Of a stretch of DNA of 64,000 nt, positions 49,781-57,361 are shown in pieces. The notes below the pieces were generated by a model. That model saw nothing but the letters and a program-made list of their open reading frames with translations, ran no database searches and was not told where the DNA came from. Numbering within the stretch: position 1 is the stretch's first letter; each line of letters opens with the position of its first letter. Both the position numbers and the translations under genes were made by a program. Source of the stretch: Bin87 sp965220105 (GTDB taxonomy: Bacteria; Chloroflexota; Dehalococcoidia; Lucifugimonadales; UBA3495); contig OZ244811.1 of NCBI GenBank assembly GCA_965220105.1, forward strand, positions 2,604,001-2,668,000, given 5' to 3'.

Positions 49781-50718
49781 CCGGAGATGGGCTCCAGGCC
49801 GGCCTCGGCGCGGGCGTCGTTGATGTGGTCGAGGACGCGCATCCGCAGGGGCGGCAGTTCGTAGCCTACGTCGGCCATCATGCGGCTGTTGTCCACCAGG
49901 TAAACGTGTGGCACCGGACGATCGCCGGTGCGGATACTGGCGTCGGGGATGTAGGAGCGGACAATGTCGGCCACGTCGGCGATGGTGGCCAGTTCGCCGC
50001 CGCTGATATAGACGTTGTGGCTCAATTGGTCGGCCAGAGCCACGCGCACAAAGATTTCGGCGGCGTCCTCGGTATGGATCATGGGTGAGGCTTCCATCGG
50101 GTCGAAGTCCATCTCCACCGGCTGGCCGATGGCGGGCAGGGACATCATCAAGCCGCCAATCATGCCGGTCATGCCGGTGACGCGTCCGTGGCCGAAGACG
50201 GTGCAGATGCGGACGCCCCTGATGTCCAGGCCGTGGAGCGTGCGGTAGCGGGCGGCGGCGAAGTCGTTGACGGCCTTGGTCATGCCGTAGACGTTGATGG
50301 GCGCGGCGAGGTCGTCCTCGGTGAGGGGGCGATCGCCGAAGGTGTCCTGCACGCCGTAGACGGCGATGCTGCTGGCGTAGACCACGCGCTGAATATTGCC
50401 CCAGCGGGCGGCCTCGAAGACGTTGTTGGTACCGTCGATGTTGACGGCCATGCCCGTGGCGGGGCGGTCCTCGGTGTCCGGCGGCAACAGGGCGGCCATG
50501 TGGATGATGCGGTCGACGTTATGGCGGTTGACGGCCTCCATCAGGTGATCCAGGCGGGTGATGTCGCCGCGGTACATGGCGATGCGGTCGAGCAGGGGCT
50601 GCAGGTTGGCGCGGGGCGGGGCCAGGTCGAAGCAGACGACGTCTTCGCCGCGTTCCACCAGCTTGCGAATGATGCGGTTGCCGATGAATCCGGTGCCGCC
50701 GGTTACCATCACGGTCAT
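49777..50718 (-). CDS. NAD-dependent epimerase/dehydratase
   Basis: The 313-aa extended SDR has the GGTGFIGNRI nucleotide loop, AxxDL acidic residue, HMAALLPPD and catalytic YGMTKAVN (YxxxK). The N-terminal order fits UDP-sugar epimerases and related enzymes, but the C-terminal substrate domain is too generic to name. CAGGAGG 9 nt upstream of ATG 50718 fixes the start. It is divergently placed from the toxin-antitoxin pair. Confidence 0.92.
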   Translation of the reverse strand: MTVMVTGGTGFIGNRIIRKLVERGEDVVCFDLAPPRANLQPLLDRIAMYRGDITRLDHLMEAVNRHNVDRIIHMAALLPPDTEDRPATGMAVNIDGTNNVFEAARWGNIQRVVYASSIAVYGVQDTFGDRPLTEDDLAAPINVYGMTKAVNDFAAARYRTLHGLDIRGVRICTVFGHGRVTGMTGMIGGLMMSLPAIGQPVEMDFDPMEASPMIHTEDAAEIFVRVALADQLSHNVYISGGELATIADVADIVRSYIPDASIRTGDRPVPHVYLVDNSRMMADVGYELPPLRMRVLDHINDARAEAGLEPISG

Positions 50719-50840
50719 GTCCAAACACCTCCTGGGGTTGCGAACGTCGGTTGCGGCGCACCGGTACGGGCGGAACAACCGCCAGCATGATAGCGACGGC
50801 GGGTGGGGTGCGCAAATGGGGTGAGGCGGGCCAGATTCGT

Positions 50841-50853
50841 TATAATGCTGACA
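50841..50853 (+). promoter_or_regulatory. TATAAT-N6-ATG: leaderless promoter of the antitoxin
   Basis: A perfect -10 (50841-50846) lies 6 nt before the ATG at 50853, so transcription would begin at or next to the start codon. No ribosome-binding site is present. A good -35 was not found. Confidence 0.6.
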
Positions 50854-51134
50854 TGGACGTTACATATTCAATCGAGGAAGTGAAGTCCCGGCTCTCCGAA
50901 GCCCTGTCATATGCGCTGGACGGCCACAACGTAACGATCACGGACTGGGGGGAACCCCTGGCTGAGATTCGCCGCGTCAAGCCTTTGCCCGAAACGACGG
51001 AGCAACGCATCGAAGAGCTGACACGCCGGGGGGTAATTTCACCGGCGAACTTCGAAGACGCTGAGATTGGGCCCTCGGTACGCGTTCCTGGTGCTCTGCA
51101 ACGGTTTCTGGAAGATAGACACCGATGGCCGTAG
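50853..51134 (+). CDS. Phd/YefM-type antitoxin
   Basis: The 93-aa antitoxin has the Phd-fold N-terminal DNA-binding part (TYSIEEVKSRLSEALSYALDGHNVTITDWGEPLAEIRRVKP) and a toxin-binding C-terminal stretch (NFEDAEIGPSVRVPGALQRFLEDRH). The start ATG 50853 is preceded closely by TATAAT, so its mRNA is probably leaderless. Its stop overlaps the PIN toxin start by 10 bp. Since the toxin gene is frameshifted, the antitoxin may now act alone or protect against homologous toxins elsewhere. Confidence 0.85.
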   Translation: MDVTYSIEEVKSRLSEALSYALDGHNVTITDWGEPLAEIRRVKPLPETTEQRIEELTRRGVISPANFEDAEIGPSVRVPGALQRFLEDRHRWP

Positions 51135-51504
51135 CTTATATCGACTCCTCGGGCTGATTGCTATCGCCTTTCGGGAATCGGGCGAGCGAGTGCTGATTGA
51201 ACAACTGCGATCGTTTGATCAGTTGGTGTCGTCGAATCTGCTCGAGGCCGAAATTCGGTCCACCTTCGCGCGAGAAGGTCGAAGCTTCCTTTGGCCCGAG
51301 AACGTTCGTATCGATCGGATTTTTCCCGACCAAACATTGTCCGCCGAGTTCATTTCAGTCTTGCGGGCTGGGTATCTCCGAAGTGCGGACCTGTGGCATC
51401 TGGCAACCGCTCTTTATGCCGCCGGGGAGTCCGGCCAGTTGCACTTCATCACCCTGGATAACCGACAACGGGCGGTGGCGGAGGCGCTGGGGTTTCTGAC
51501 CTGA
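51125..51504 (+). pseudogene. PIN-domain toxin, frameshifted
   Basis: The frame begins MAVAYIDSSG at ATG 51125 and hits TGA at 51155-51157. One base is missing near 51149-51154; the other frame continues LIAIAFRESGERV...SNLLEAEIRST...SADLWHLATAL...FITLDNRQRAVAEALGF, the complete remainder of a VapC-like PIN RNase with its acidic residues. Inserting one nucleotide would restore YIDSSALIAIAF-like sequence. The lesion is a single-base deletion in an otherwise intact gene. Partner: Phd antitoxin immediately upstream. Confidence 0.88.
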
Positions 51505-51514
51505 CGGCGGGGGT

Positions 51515-51605
51515 TTCACCCTCACCCTAACCCTCTCCCATTCGAGGAGAGAGAGCCGGCGCCGGCCGACAAAAAAAGCCCCTCTCCCGGTGGGAGAGGG
51601 GCTTT
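51515..51605. repeat. family-A palindromic repeats (two units)
   Basis: CCCTCACCCTAACCCTCTCC-CATTCGAGGAGAGAG and AAAAAAAGCCCCTCTCCCGG-TGGGAGAGGGGCTTTGGG. The second has A- and T-tracts on both sides, a bidirectional terminator between the toxin pseudogene and the convergent CoA-transferase. Confidence 0.82.
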
Positions 51606-51627
51606 GGGCGGGATGTAAGGCCGGCGC

Positions 51628-52842
51628 TTAGCCGGGAACCTCGTCGTAGTGGTGGAAGGTGCCGATGACGTTGGCCTCGTACATCTGCTGGACTTCGTCC
51701 TCGGTGTAGTCGAGCATGCCCGTGAGCACGTCCTCGTTGTGCTCACCGACCTGGGGAGTGCTTCCTACCACGGCTGGCGTGCGGCTGAAGTGCCAGAAGT
51801 CGCCGGACACCGCGATGCTGCCGGCCAGGAAGTCGGGGACTTCGACCATGGCGCGGCGCTCCCACGGGTGGGGGTCCTGGGCGGCCTGGGCGATGGAGTT
51901 GACCGGAGCCGCCACCACGTCGTGATGGGTGAAGTGAGCGATGGCTTCCTTCATGGACATGTTGGCCATCAGGTCGCGCATGGCCTGGTTCACGAGCTCC
52001 CCGTTGGCTCCGCGCTCGTGGCGGGTAGTGAAACGGGGGTCTTCCAGCCACTCGGGCTTGCCCAGGGCGTTGCAGACCCGATGCCAGTGGTGCTGGTCGC
52101 CAGCCGAAATTAGAACCCAGCCGTCCGCGCAAGGGTAGGTGCCCGACGGCGGGGCCGCCGACTCGCCGCGCTTGGGCTCGATGCCCGCGCCGTGGTAGGC
52201 GGTGATGGGGATTTCGGTGTAGCTGTAGCCGGTGTCAGCGAGACAGGCGTCGATGGTCTGGCCGACGCCGGAGCTCTCGCGCTCGTGGAGAGCGGCCAGG
52301 GTGCCGATGGCGGCATGGAGGGCCGTGGTGCGGTCGATGATCGGCACGCCGGCGCGGATGGGTGGCATACCCTCTTCGCCGGTCACCATGGCGATGCCGG
52401 ACATGGTCTGGCCGATGGGGTCGTAACCAATCTGCTCACGGTAGGGGCCGAACTGACCGTAGGCGGACACGTTGACCATGATGATGCGGGGGTTCAGCTC
52501 GTACAGGACGTCGTAGCCGAAGCCCATGGTGTCGATGGTGCCGGGCCGGAAGTTCTGCAACAGCACGTCGGAAACCTTGACCAGCTTGCTGAGAACCTCT
52601 TTGCCCTGCTCCTTGCGAAGGTCGATGCTGAGGCTCTTCTTGCCGCTGTTGTACTGCACCCAGTAGGCGGACTGCTTACGCACCCAGGGGGCGTGGTAGC
52701 GGGTTTCCTCGCCGCCGAGACGTTCCACCTTGATGACCTCGGCGCCCAGGCGCGCCAGCACCTGCGCGCAGCGGGGACCGGCCTGATGCCGACCCAGGTC
52801 GATTACGCGTATCCCATCCAGAGGGCCTTTCGCTTCTGCCAT
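51628..52842 (-). CDS. CaiB/BaiF family CoA-transferase
   Basis: The 404-aa class III CoA-transferase moves CoA between carboxylic acids through an aspartyl-CoA intermediate. The N-terminal block GIRVIDLGRHQAGPRCAQVLARLGAEVIKVE, the RSVxLDLR-like SLSIDLRKEQG, LLQNFRPGTIDTMGFGYDVL and YGQFGPYREQIGYDPIGQ are typical. The nucleophile Asp lies in the RHxFEDP-like stretch that I cannot place exactly. AGGAGTACCGGTC upstream fits ATG 52842; an 85-codon upstream extension is antisense and repeat DNA. Substrate unknown. Confidence 0.92.
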   Translation of the reverse strand: MAEAKGPLDGIRVIDLGRHQAGPRCAQVLARLGAEVIKVERLGGEETRYHAPWVRKQSAYWVQYNSGKKSLSIDLRKEQGKEVLSKLVKVSDVLLQNFRPGTIDTMGFGYDVLYELNPRIIMVNVSAYGQFGPYREQIGYDPIGQTMSGIAMVTGEEGMPPIRAGVPIIDRTTALHAAIGTLAALHERESSGVGQTIDACLADTGYSYTEIPITAYHGAGIEPKRGESAAPPSGTYPCADGWVLISAGDQHHWHRVCNALGKPEWLEDPRFTTRHERGANGELVNQAMRDLMANMSMKEAIAHFTHHDVVAAPVNSIAQAAQDPHPWERRAMVEVPDFLAGSIAVSGDFWHFSRTPAVVGSTPQVGEHNEDVLTGMLDYTEDEVQQMYEANVIGTFHHYDEVPG

Positions 52843-52989
52843 GACCGGTACTCCTAAATTACGTAGTTTCGATGGATTCCAAAACAACAGACACGTTTGA
52901 CTTTGGACTTGTGTGAGTTTCGCCATTCTACGCCGGCGCGTAGTAACAGGCAAGCATCGGGAGAGGCGCCGGGGATGAGGGGCACAACC

Positions 52990-53155
52990 CCGCCTGTCGT
53001 TGCGAGCGTAGCGTGGCAATCCCGTTGCCATGAGCGTGCTATACGTGGAACGGGATTGCCACGTCGCTTCGCTCCTCGCAATGACAGATGAGGACACGTC
53101 GCAGCGCTACTTGCCTTGACAGATGGGGACACGTCGCAGCGCTACTTGCCATGAC
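52990..53155. repeat. family-B repeat followed by 35-bp tandem duplication
   Basis: A family-B palindrome (GTCGTTGCGAGCGTAGCGTG-GCAATCCCG ... GGATTGCCACGTCGCTTCGC-TCCTCGCAATGACAG, 52998-53087) runs into two copies of GACAGATG-R-GGACACGTCGCAGCGCTACTTGCC-W (53084-53118 and 53119-53153, period 35). These occupy the ~500-bp gap between the CoA-transferase and the MBL gene; nothing coding is seen. Confidence 0.82.
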
Positions 53156-53345
53156 CAACTAGTAGAACGAAATCTTTGATATGAGGAGTAGCGGAGATTG
53201 GCGTGATCGCCCGGCAACACTTGGGCAAAGTTGCTCCCCGTCAAGATGCGTTCTCTTCATGCCATCATTCCAAAGCTGTTGGACTACTAGATAGGCGGGC
53301 GAATCGCGGATCGACGGAGTTGCCGCCGGCGGGAGATGGCCGAAG

Positions 53346-54086
53346 TCAGAAGGGGTGGGTCGGCGGCGCAGAACGGGAGTCCGGCGAGGGTTGCAATACC
53401 CACAACTCGGTCGATGTGGGCAGCGCGGAGGCATGGAAGGCAGCGTCGCAGGTGACCAGGCGTTTCACCGGTAGGTCGCGTCGGGATTCCAGCCAACCGT
53501 CCGGCGGCAACAGGCCCGCAGACTCGGCGGTGATGCCAGGTACGTGGTAGTGCATGGGGATAACGACCCTGGGTTGCAACCGTGCCACGATGGCGTCCAC
53601 CTCCGGGTAGGTCAGCAGGTGCCGGGAGTCGTCCACCGTGACCATCAAGACGTCGATGCTGCCGATGTCGAAGTCGCAGCGAGCCGGCCAATGGGCCCGG
53701 TTGTCTCCGATGTGCAGAAACCGGACGCCACCCGTCTCCAGAACATACATGGTATTGGGAAACCCGGCAGCCTCCAGGCGCGGGGTGGAATGAAGGTCGG
53801 TGACGCCGGTAATCCTGACGTCGCCGACGGTTAGCCGACCGTCACGGCGCCAGATGGACACGCCCTCGGCCAGACGATGCACCGCGTCGTGGTCGAAATG
53901 GGCGTGGGTGACCAGGCAAACATCGCAGTCGACGGCTGGGAACTCCCGCTCAAACCAGAAACGGTCCGGGTACTGATTTCGGTAAGGGTCGATGAGCACC
54001 CGCACGCCGCCGGGACTGTTCCACCGGAAGGCGCAGTGCCCGTAGTGGGTGAGGACGGTCGGGGATGCGGGCGCTGAAGTTGGCAT
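53346..54086 (-). CDS. MBL-fold metallo-hydrolase
   Basis: The 246-aa protein has the metallo-beta-lactamase THAHFDHDAV zinc motif, HIGDNRA (third His/Asp) and the C-terminal IPMHYHVPGI. It resembles the UPF0173/Zn-dependent hydrolase group, with no large insertion domain. Start ATG 54086 is the best available but lacks a strong ribosome-binding site. Substrate unknown. A family-B half unit lies upstream of it at 54100-54139. Confidence 0.88.
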   Translation of the reverse strand: MPTSAPASPTVLTHYGHCAFRWNSPGGVRVLIDPYRNQYPDRFWFEREFPAVDCDVCLVTHAHFDHDAVHRLAEGVSIWRRDGRLTVGDVRITGVTDLHSTPRLEAAGFPNTMYVLETGGVRFLHIGDNRAHWPARCDFDIGSIDVLMVTVDDSRHLLTYPEVDAIVARLQPRVVIPMHYHVPGITAESAGLLPPDGWLESRRDLPVKRLVTCDAAFHASALPTSTELWVLQPSPDSRSAPPTHPF

Positions 54087-54190
54087 GATCGTTGTTACCA
54101 GACCGAGATTGCCACGTCGCAGCGCTCCTCGCAATGACGGGTTATTCAGCCGGCTAATGAGATGGCCTGCTGACGGAGTGGCAGTTGGTG

Positions 54191-54258
54191 GTTTGGTGAC
54201 AGTTGGTGGTTTACGGTAGGGTGTGGTTTGGTGACAGTTGGTGGTTTACGGTAGGGTG
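54191..54258. repeat. 35-bp tandem repeat (two copies) before the DUF2851 gene
   Basis: Two copies of GTTTGGTGACAGTTGGTGGT...TTACGGTAGGGTG have a period of 35 (54191 and 54226). This ends ~35 bp before the start codon of the DUF2851 gene. Confidence 0.85.
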
Positions 54259-54292
54259 GCGAAGGTGTTATTGATGGGCACAGGTTCTCACG

Positions 54293-55657
54293 ATGCCAGA
54301 TGATAACTCAGCAGGCCGACACGGGGCGAAACGGGCCGACGACCTGGCGCCGATTTCGGAGCGGCAGCTGGCCCGGCTCTGGGAACGGCGGGCGGCCCGC
54401 AGCACGGCGCTGCGTACCGACCAGGGCGCCCGAGTGAGGGTACTTTATTCCGGTCGCCCGGGAGTCACGGCGGGCCCGGATTTCCGCAACGCAGTGGTCG
54501 AGGTGGAGGGACAGGGTGTGGTGCGCGGCGACGTGGAGGTGCACCTGCGCCAGCGGGATTGGGTTGGCCACGGTCACCAGCGCGACCCCAACTACAACGG
54601 CGTCGCACTGCACGTAGCGCTGGAACCGGACGCCGTGGCAGCTGTTACCGTCAGCGGTGTTGCCCCGCCGGTGGTGGGGTTACGAACCCTGGTCGAAGAG
54701 CAGGAGCCGGAAGACGGCGAGCCGGATGAGGTCGGGCCGGGGGATACGCTCGAAGCAGGGCGGCCGGGTGAACCCGATACGCCCGCCGCGAACCGCACCC
54801 GGATGTGGCAATTGCTGACCGTTCACGGGTATCTACAACCATCGTCATCCGACGAAATGATAGCGTTGTTGAACCGGGCCGGGGACGAACGGTTCCTGTC
54901 GCGCAGCCGATTGTTGGCGAAGTGGCTGCAGAGCGAGTCCGGAGACCAGACGCTTTGGGAGGCCATCTGTCAGGCGCTGGGATACCGCAACAATCAGCAC
55001 GTCATGGTGCAGCTGGCCGCCGCCGCACCCGTGGCCGTGCTGGTTCGGGCAGCGCGACGGTTGTCGGCGGACACTCGGGAGGCAGCGTTGACGGCGTGGC
55101 TGCTCCGTTGGGCCGGTTTCACGGAACCAGGCGGCGGGATTCGGGGTTATGCTCCACCGACCGGATTGGGGGAGCCGCTGACGCAGCGTCAGTGGCGGCT
55201 ATTCCGGGTACGGCCGGCCAACCATCCCCGGCGTCGGTTGATGGGAGCGGCGTCGCTGGTGGCACGCTTCGCCGAGGTCGGCTTGTCTGCCGGGCTGTAC
55301 CGGGCGGCTGCATCGGGACGGGTGGCCAACCTCACGGCGTCGCTGACGGTTGCGGAAACGGCGGACGGCGGCACGGCGCCCGTCGGCGCCGGGCGCGCCC
55401 GGGATATCGCCGTGAACGCTGTCCTCCCCTATCTGCACGGCTGGCGCATGGCGTTGGGCGACCCCGCCGGGGCGGAGGCGATGCTGGGTCTGTACCGTAG
55501 CTTCGGCAGGTTGCCCGACAATGAGGTTACGCGTCACATGGTGGGCGCACTGTTCCCCGCCGAATGGAGGCGGGTTGCAAACAATGCGCGGCGTCAGCAG
55601 GGGTTGATCCACCTGCAACGGCTGCTGGCGGGGGCTTCGCTGCCCGATCTATTTTAG
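54293..55657 (+). CDS. DUF2851 family protein
   Basis: The 454-aa protein fits DUF2851: the start LWERRAARSTALRTDQGARVRVLYSGRPGVTAGPDFRNAVVEVEGQGVVRGDVEVHLRQRDW, then GHGHQRDPNYNGVALHVAL, and a helical C-terminal part ending LPDNEVTRHMVGALFPAEW. I know of no established biochemical role for this domain. An acidic linker (EEQEPEDGEPDEVGPGDT) interrupts the core at about residues 139-160. Its 3' end overlaps the convergent cupin gene by 9 bp. Confidence 0.87.
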   Translation: MPDDNSAGRHGAKRADDLAPISERQLARLWERRAARSTALRTDQGARVRVLYSGRPGVTAGPDFRNAVVEVEGQGVVRGDVEVHLRQRDWVGHGHQRDPNYNGVALHVALEPDAVAAVTVSGVAPPVVGLRTLVEEQEPEDGEPDEVGPGDTLEAGRPGEPDTPAANRTRMWQLLTVHGYLQPSSSDEMIALLNRAGDERFLSRSRLLAKWLQSESGDQTLWEAICQALGYRNNQHVMVQLAAAAPVAVLVRAARRLSADTREAALTAWLLRWAGFTEPGGGIRGYAPPTGLGEPLTQRQWRLFRVRPANHPRRRLMGAASLVARFAEVGLSAGLYRAAASGRVANLTASLTVAETADGGTAPVGAGRARDIAVNAVLPYLHGWRMALGDPAGAEAMLGLYRSFGRLPDNEVTRHMVGALFPAEWRRVANNARRQQGLIHLQRLLAGASLPDLF

Positions 55658-55981
55658 CGGTACGGCCAGGGAGATGCGGGCTTCCTCGCCGGTGTTGCGG
55701 ATAATGTGCCCGTGGCCGGTCAGGTCCTCGGCGATGAGGACGTCGCCGGGGCCGAATTGGCGCTTCGAGCCGTCGGCTACCTCGATCTCGGCGCCGCCGG
55801 ACATGAACACTACGTACTGATGGCGCGGGGCGGTGTGGTAGTCGTCCCACCATCCGGGCGCGCGCTGGCCGACGGTGATATCCCCGTCGCCGACGTTGTT
55901 GGCGATAGCGGAAAACTCGTCGGGCGTCACGTCCTGGAAGTGGGACTCGCCGTCGTCGCCGGTGTAAATGCGGATAATCAT
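55649..55981 (-). CDS. cupin-domain protein, tandem copy 1
   Basis: The 110-aa single cupin barrel has IIRIYTGDDGESHFQDVTPDEF, the metal-site region DDYHTAPRHQYVVFMSGGAEIEVADGSKRQFGPGDVLIAEDLTGHGH. Motif 1 is G(X)5HXH-like in altered form (HTAPRHQ) and motif 2 has GPGDV...DLTGHGH. It is one of three tandem cupins of near-identical length. ATG 55981 is used; the longer frame is repeat DNA. Confidence 0.88.
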   Translation of the reverse strand: MIIRIYTGDDGESHFQDVTPDEFSAIANNVGDGDITVGQRAPGWWDDYHTAPRHQYVVFMSGGAEIEVADGSKRQFGPGDVLIAEDLTGHGHIIRNTGEEARISLAVPLK

Positions 55982-56145
55982 GTTTGTTGTTCCCCTATTG
56001 GAAAGGGTGAGCGGGCTGTTGCGCGGTGAAACCCCCTCTCCCCCGGTGGGAGAGGGTTGGGGTGAGGGGGCTCCTTCCGCAAACTCAGGGTGACCCTTTC
56101 TGACGTCCTTCCCCATGCGAGGAAGGACGTTGGGCGCCGGATTCG

Positions 56146-56490
56146 CTAGCCCTCAGCGAGGGGAACGGCCAGGGAAACGCGGAAATCGTCGCCGATGCTG
56201 CGGGCAATGTGGCCGTGGCCGGTAAGGTCTTCGGCAACCAGCACGTCGCCGGGGAACAAGCGGGCCGTGGTGCCGTCGGCAACCTCGAATTCGGCGATGC
56301 CGCCCATATTGACGACGTACTGACGGCGGGGCGCGTTGTGGTAATCGGAGAAGCTGGGCGACTCGCGGCGGTTGACGTTAATGTCGCCGGAGCCGACGTT
56401 ATTGGCGATGTCGGCGAATTGGTCGGGGGTCAGGTTCTCGAAGTGGCTCTCGCCGTCGCTGCCGGTGTATACGCGTATGATCTGTCCCAT
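56146..56490 (-). CDS. cupin-domain protein, tandem copy 2
   Basis: The 114-aa protein is close to copy 1 (IIRVYTGSDGESHFENLTPDQFADIANNVGSGDI versus ...GDDGESHFQDVTPDEFSAIANNVGDGDI). The metal site region DYHNAPRRQYVVNMGG and PGDVLVAEDLTGHGHIAR is conserved. Function unknown; the first three metal ligands look conserved across the tandem set. Confidence 0.88.
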   Translation of the reverse strand: MGQIIRVYTGSDGESHFENLTPDQFADIANNVGSGDINVNRRESPSFSDYHNAPRRQYVVNMGGIAEFEVADGTTARLFPGDVLVAEDLTGHGHIARSIGDDFRVSLAVPLAEG

Positions 56491-56562
56491 GGGTAGCCTC
56501 CTGTGGTGATGCGCTAGGTTTGTAGTGATATCATGCCGTGACAGTGGCTTTTGCCGGACCGG

Positions 56563-56901
56563 TCAGCCGGCCAGCGGGATAACGGCGGTGAGGCTGGGCT
56601 GATCGCCCACCACGCGAGTGGTATGTCCCTGGCCGGAGGTGTCTTCCACCAGGCGGGCGTCGCCGGGGCCGTAGCGGACGGTGGAGCCGTCGCCGAGGCC
56701 GATTTCGATCTCGCCCCGCAGGGATATGATGTACTGGCGGCGTGGGGCGGGATGCCAGTCGATGAAATGGCCCGGCGGCCATTCTCGGAACATGATGGAC
56801 TGGGCGGCCCGAGCTTCACCGAGCTCGGGATGGTCCGCCAGGCTGGTTTCTTCGATGTGTGACTGGCCGTCGTCGCCGGCGTAGAGGCGGTAGATTGCCA
56901 T
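56563..56901 (-). CDS. cupin-domain protein, tandem copy 3
   Basis: The 112-aa most diverged member has MAIYRLYAGDDGQSHIEETSLADH, then FIDWHPAPRRQYIISLRGEIEIGLGDGSTVRYGPGDARLVEDTSGQGHTTR. It keeps the cupin core and the DGQSHIE element shared with the others. ATG 56901 replaces a 52-codon extension into repeat DNA. Its 3' neighbour spacing (~70 bp) suggests possible co-transcription, but no operon overlap exists. Confidence 0.85.
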   Translation of the reverse strand: MAIYRLYAGDDGQSHIEETSLADHPELGEARAAQSIMFREWPPGHFIDWHPAPRRQYIISLRGEIEIGLGDGSTVRYGPGDARLVEDTSGQGHTTRVVGDQPSLTAVIPLAG

Positions 56902-56974
56902 TGCTGCACCTGCTGGTTGGGGTCTGTGCCCGGGCTGGCGACATATTACCGCCGGCAGGGGTTCGGGGCAACCG

Positions 56975-57275
56975 GTGTTCCCCCTCACCCCAACCATCTC
57001 CCACAAGGGGAGGCCTTCGCCAAACCTGTTATTTCGAGGAGCGCAGCGACGCGGCAATCTCGCTCCCTCTCCCTTGATGGGAGAGGGTTGGGGTGAGGGT
57101 GAAAATCCGCACCGGCCACCTGCCGCTCATACTGGCCACCTTCCGCTCATGGTGAGCCGGTCGAACCATCCACCACCGCACTGACAGCCGGCCCATTCCG
57201 CTCGACAAAGTGGGTACGCGCGAGGCGTTTCCCCTCACCCCAACCCTCTCCCACAAGGGGAGAGGGGGAGAGATC
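56975..57275. repeat. family-A and family-B repeat cluster
   Basis: Three family-A-type units (near 56979-57013, 57061-57100 and 57230-57270, each with CCCTCACCCCAACC or its complement and AGGGGAGAGGG) flank a family-B half (57029-57062, TTTCGAGGAGCGCAGCGACGCG-GCAATCTCGC). No coding frame is supported in this ~450-bp gap before the molybdoenzyme gene. Confidence 0.75.
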
Positions 57276-57361
57276 GGGATGATGTGCGTCCGGGGATTTT
57301 AATTGTGGTAAATTACGGCAACCTACAGGCCCCCCGACTATCGATCAGGAGGTTGTCGAAA

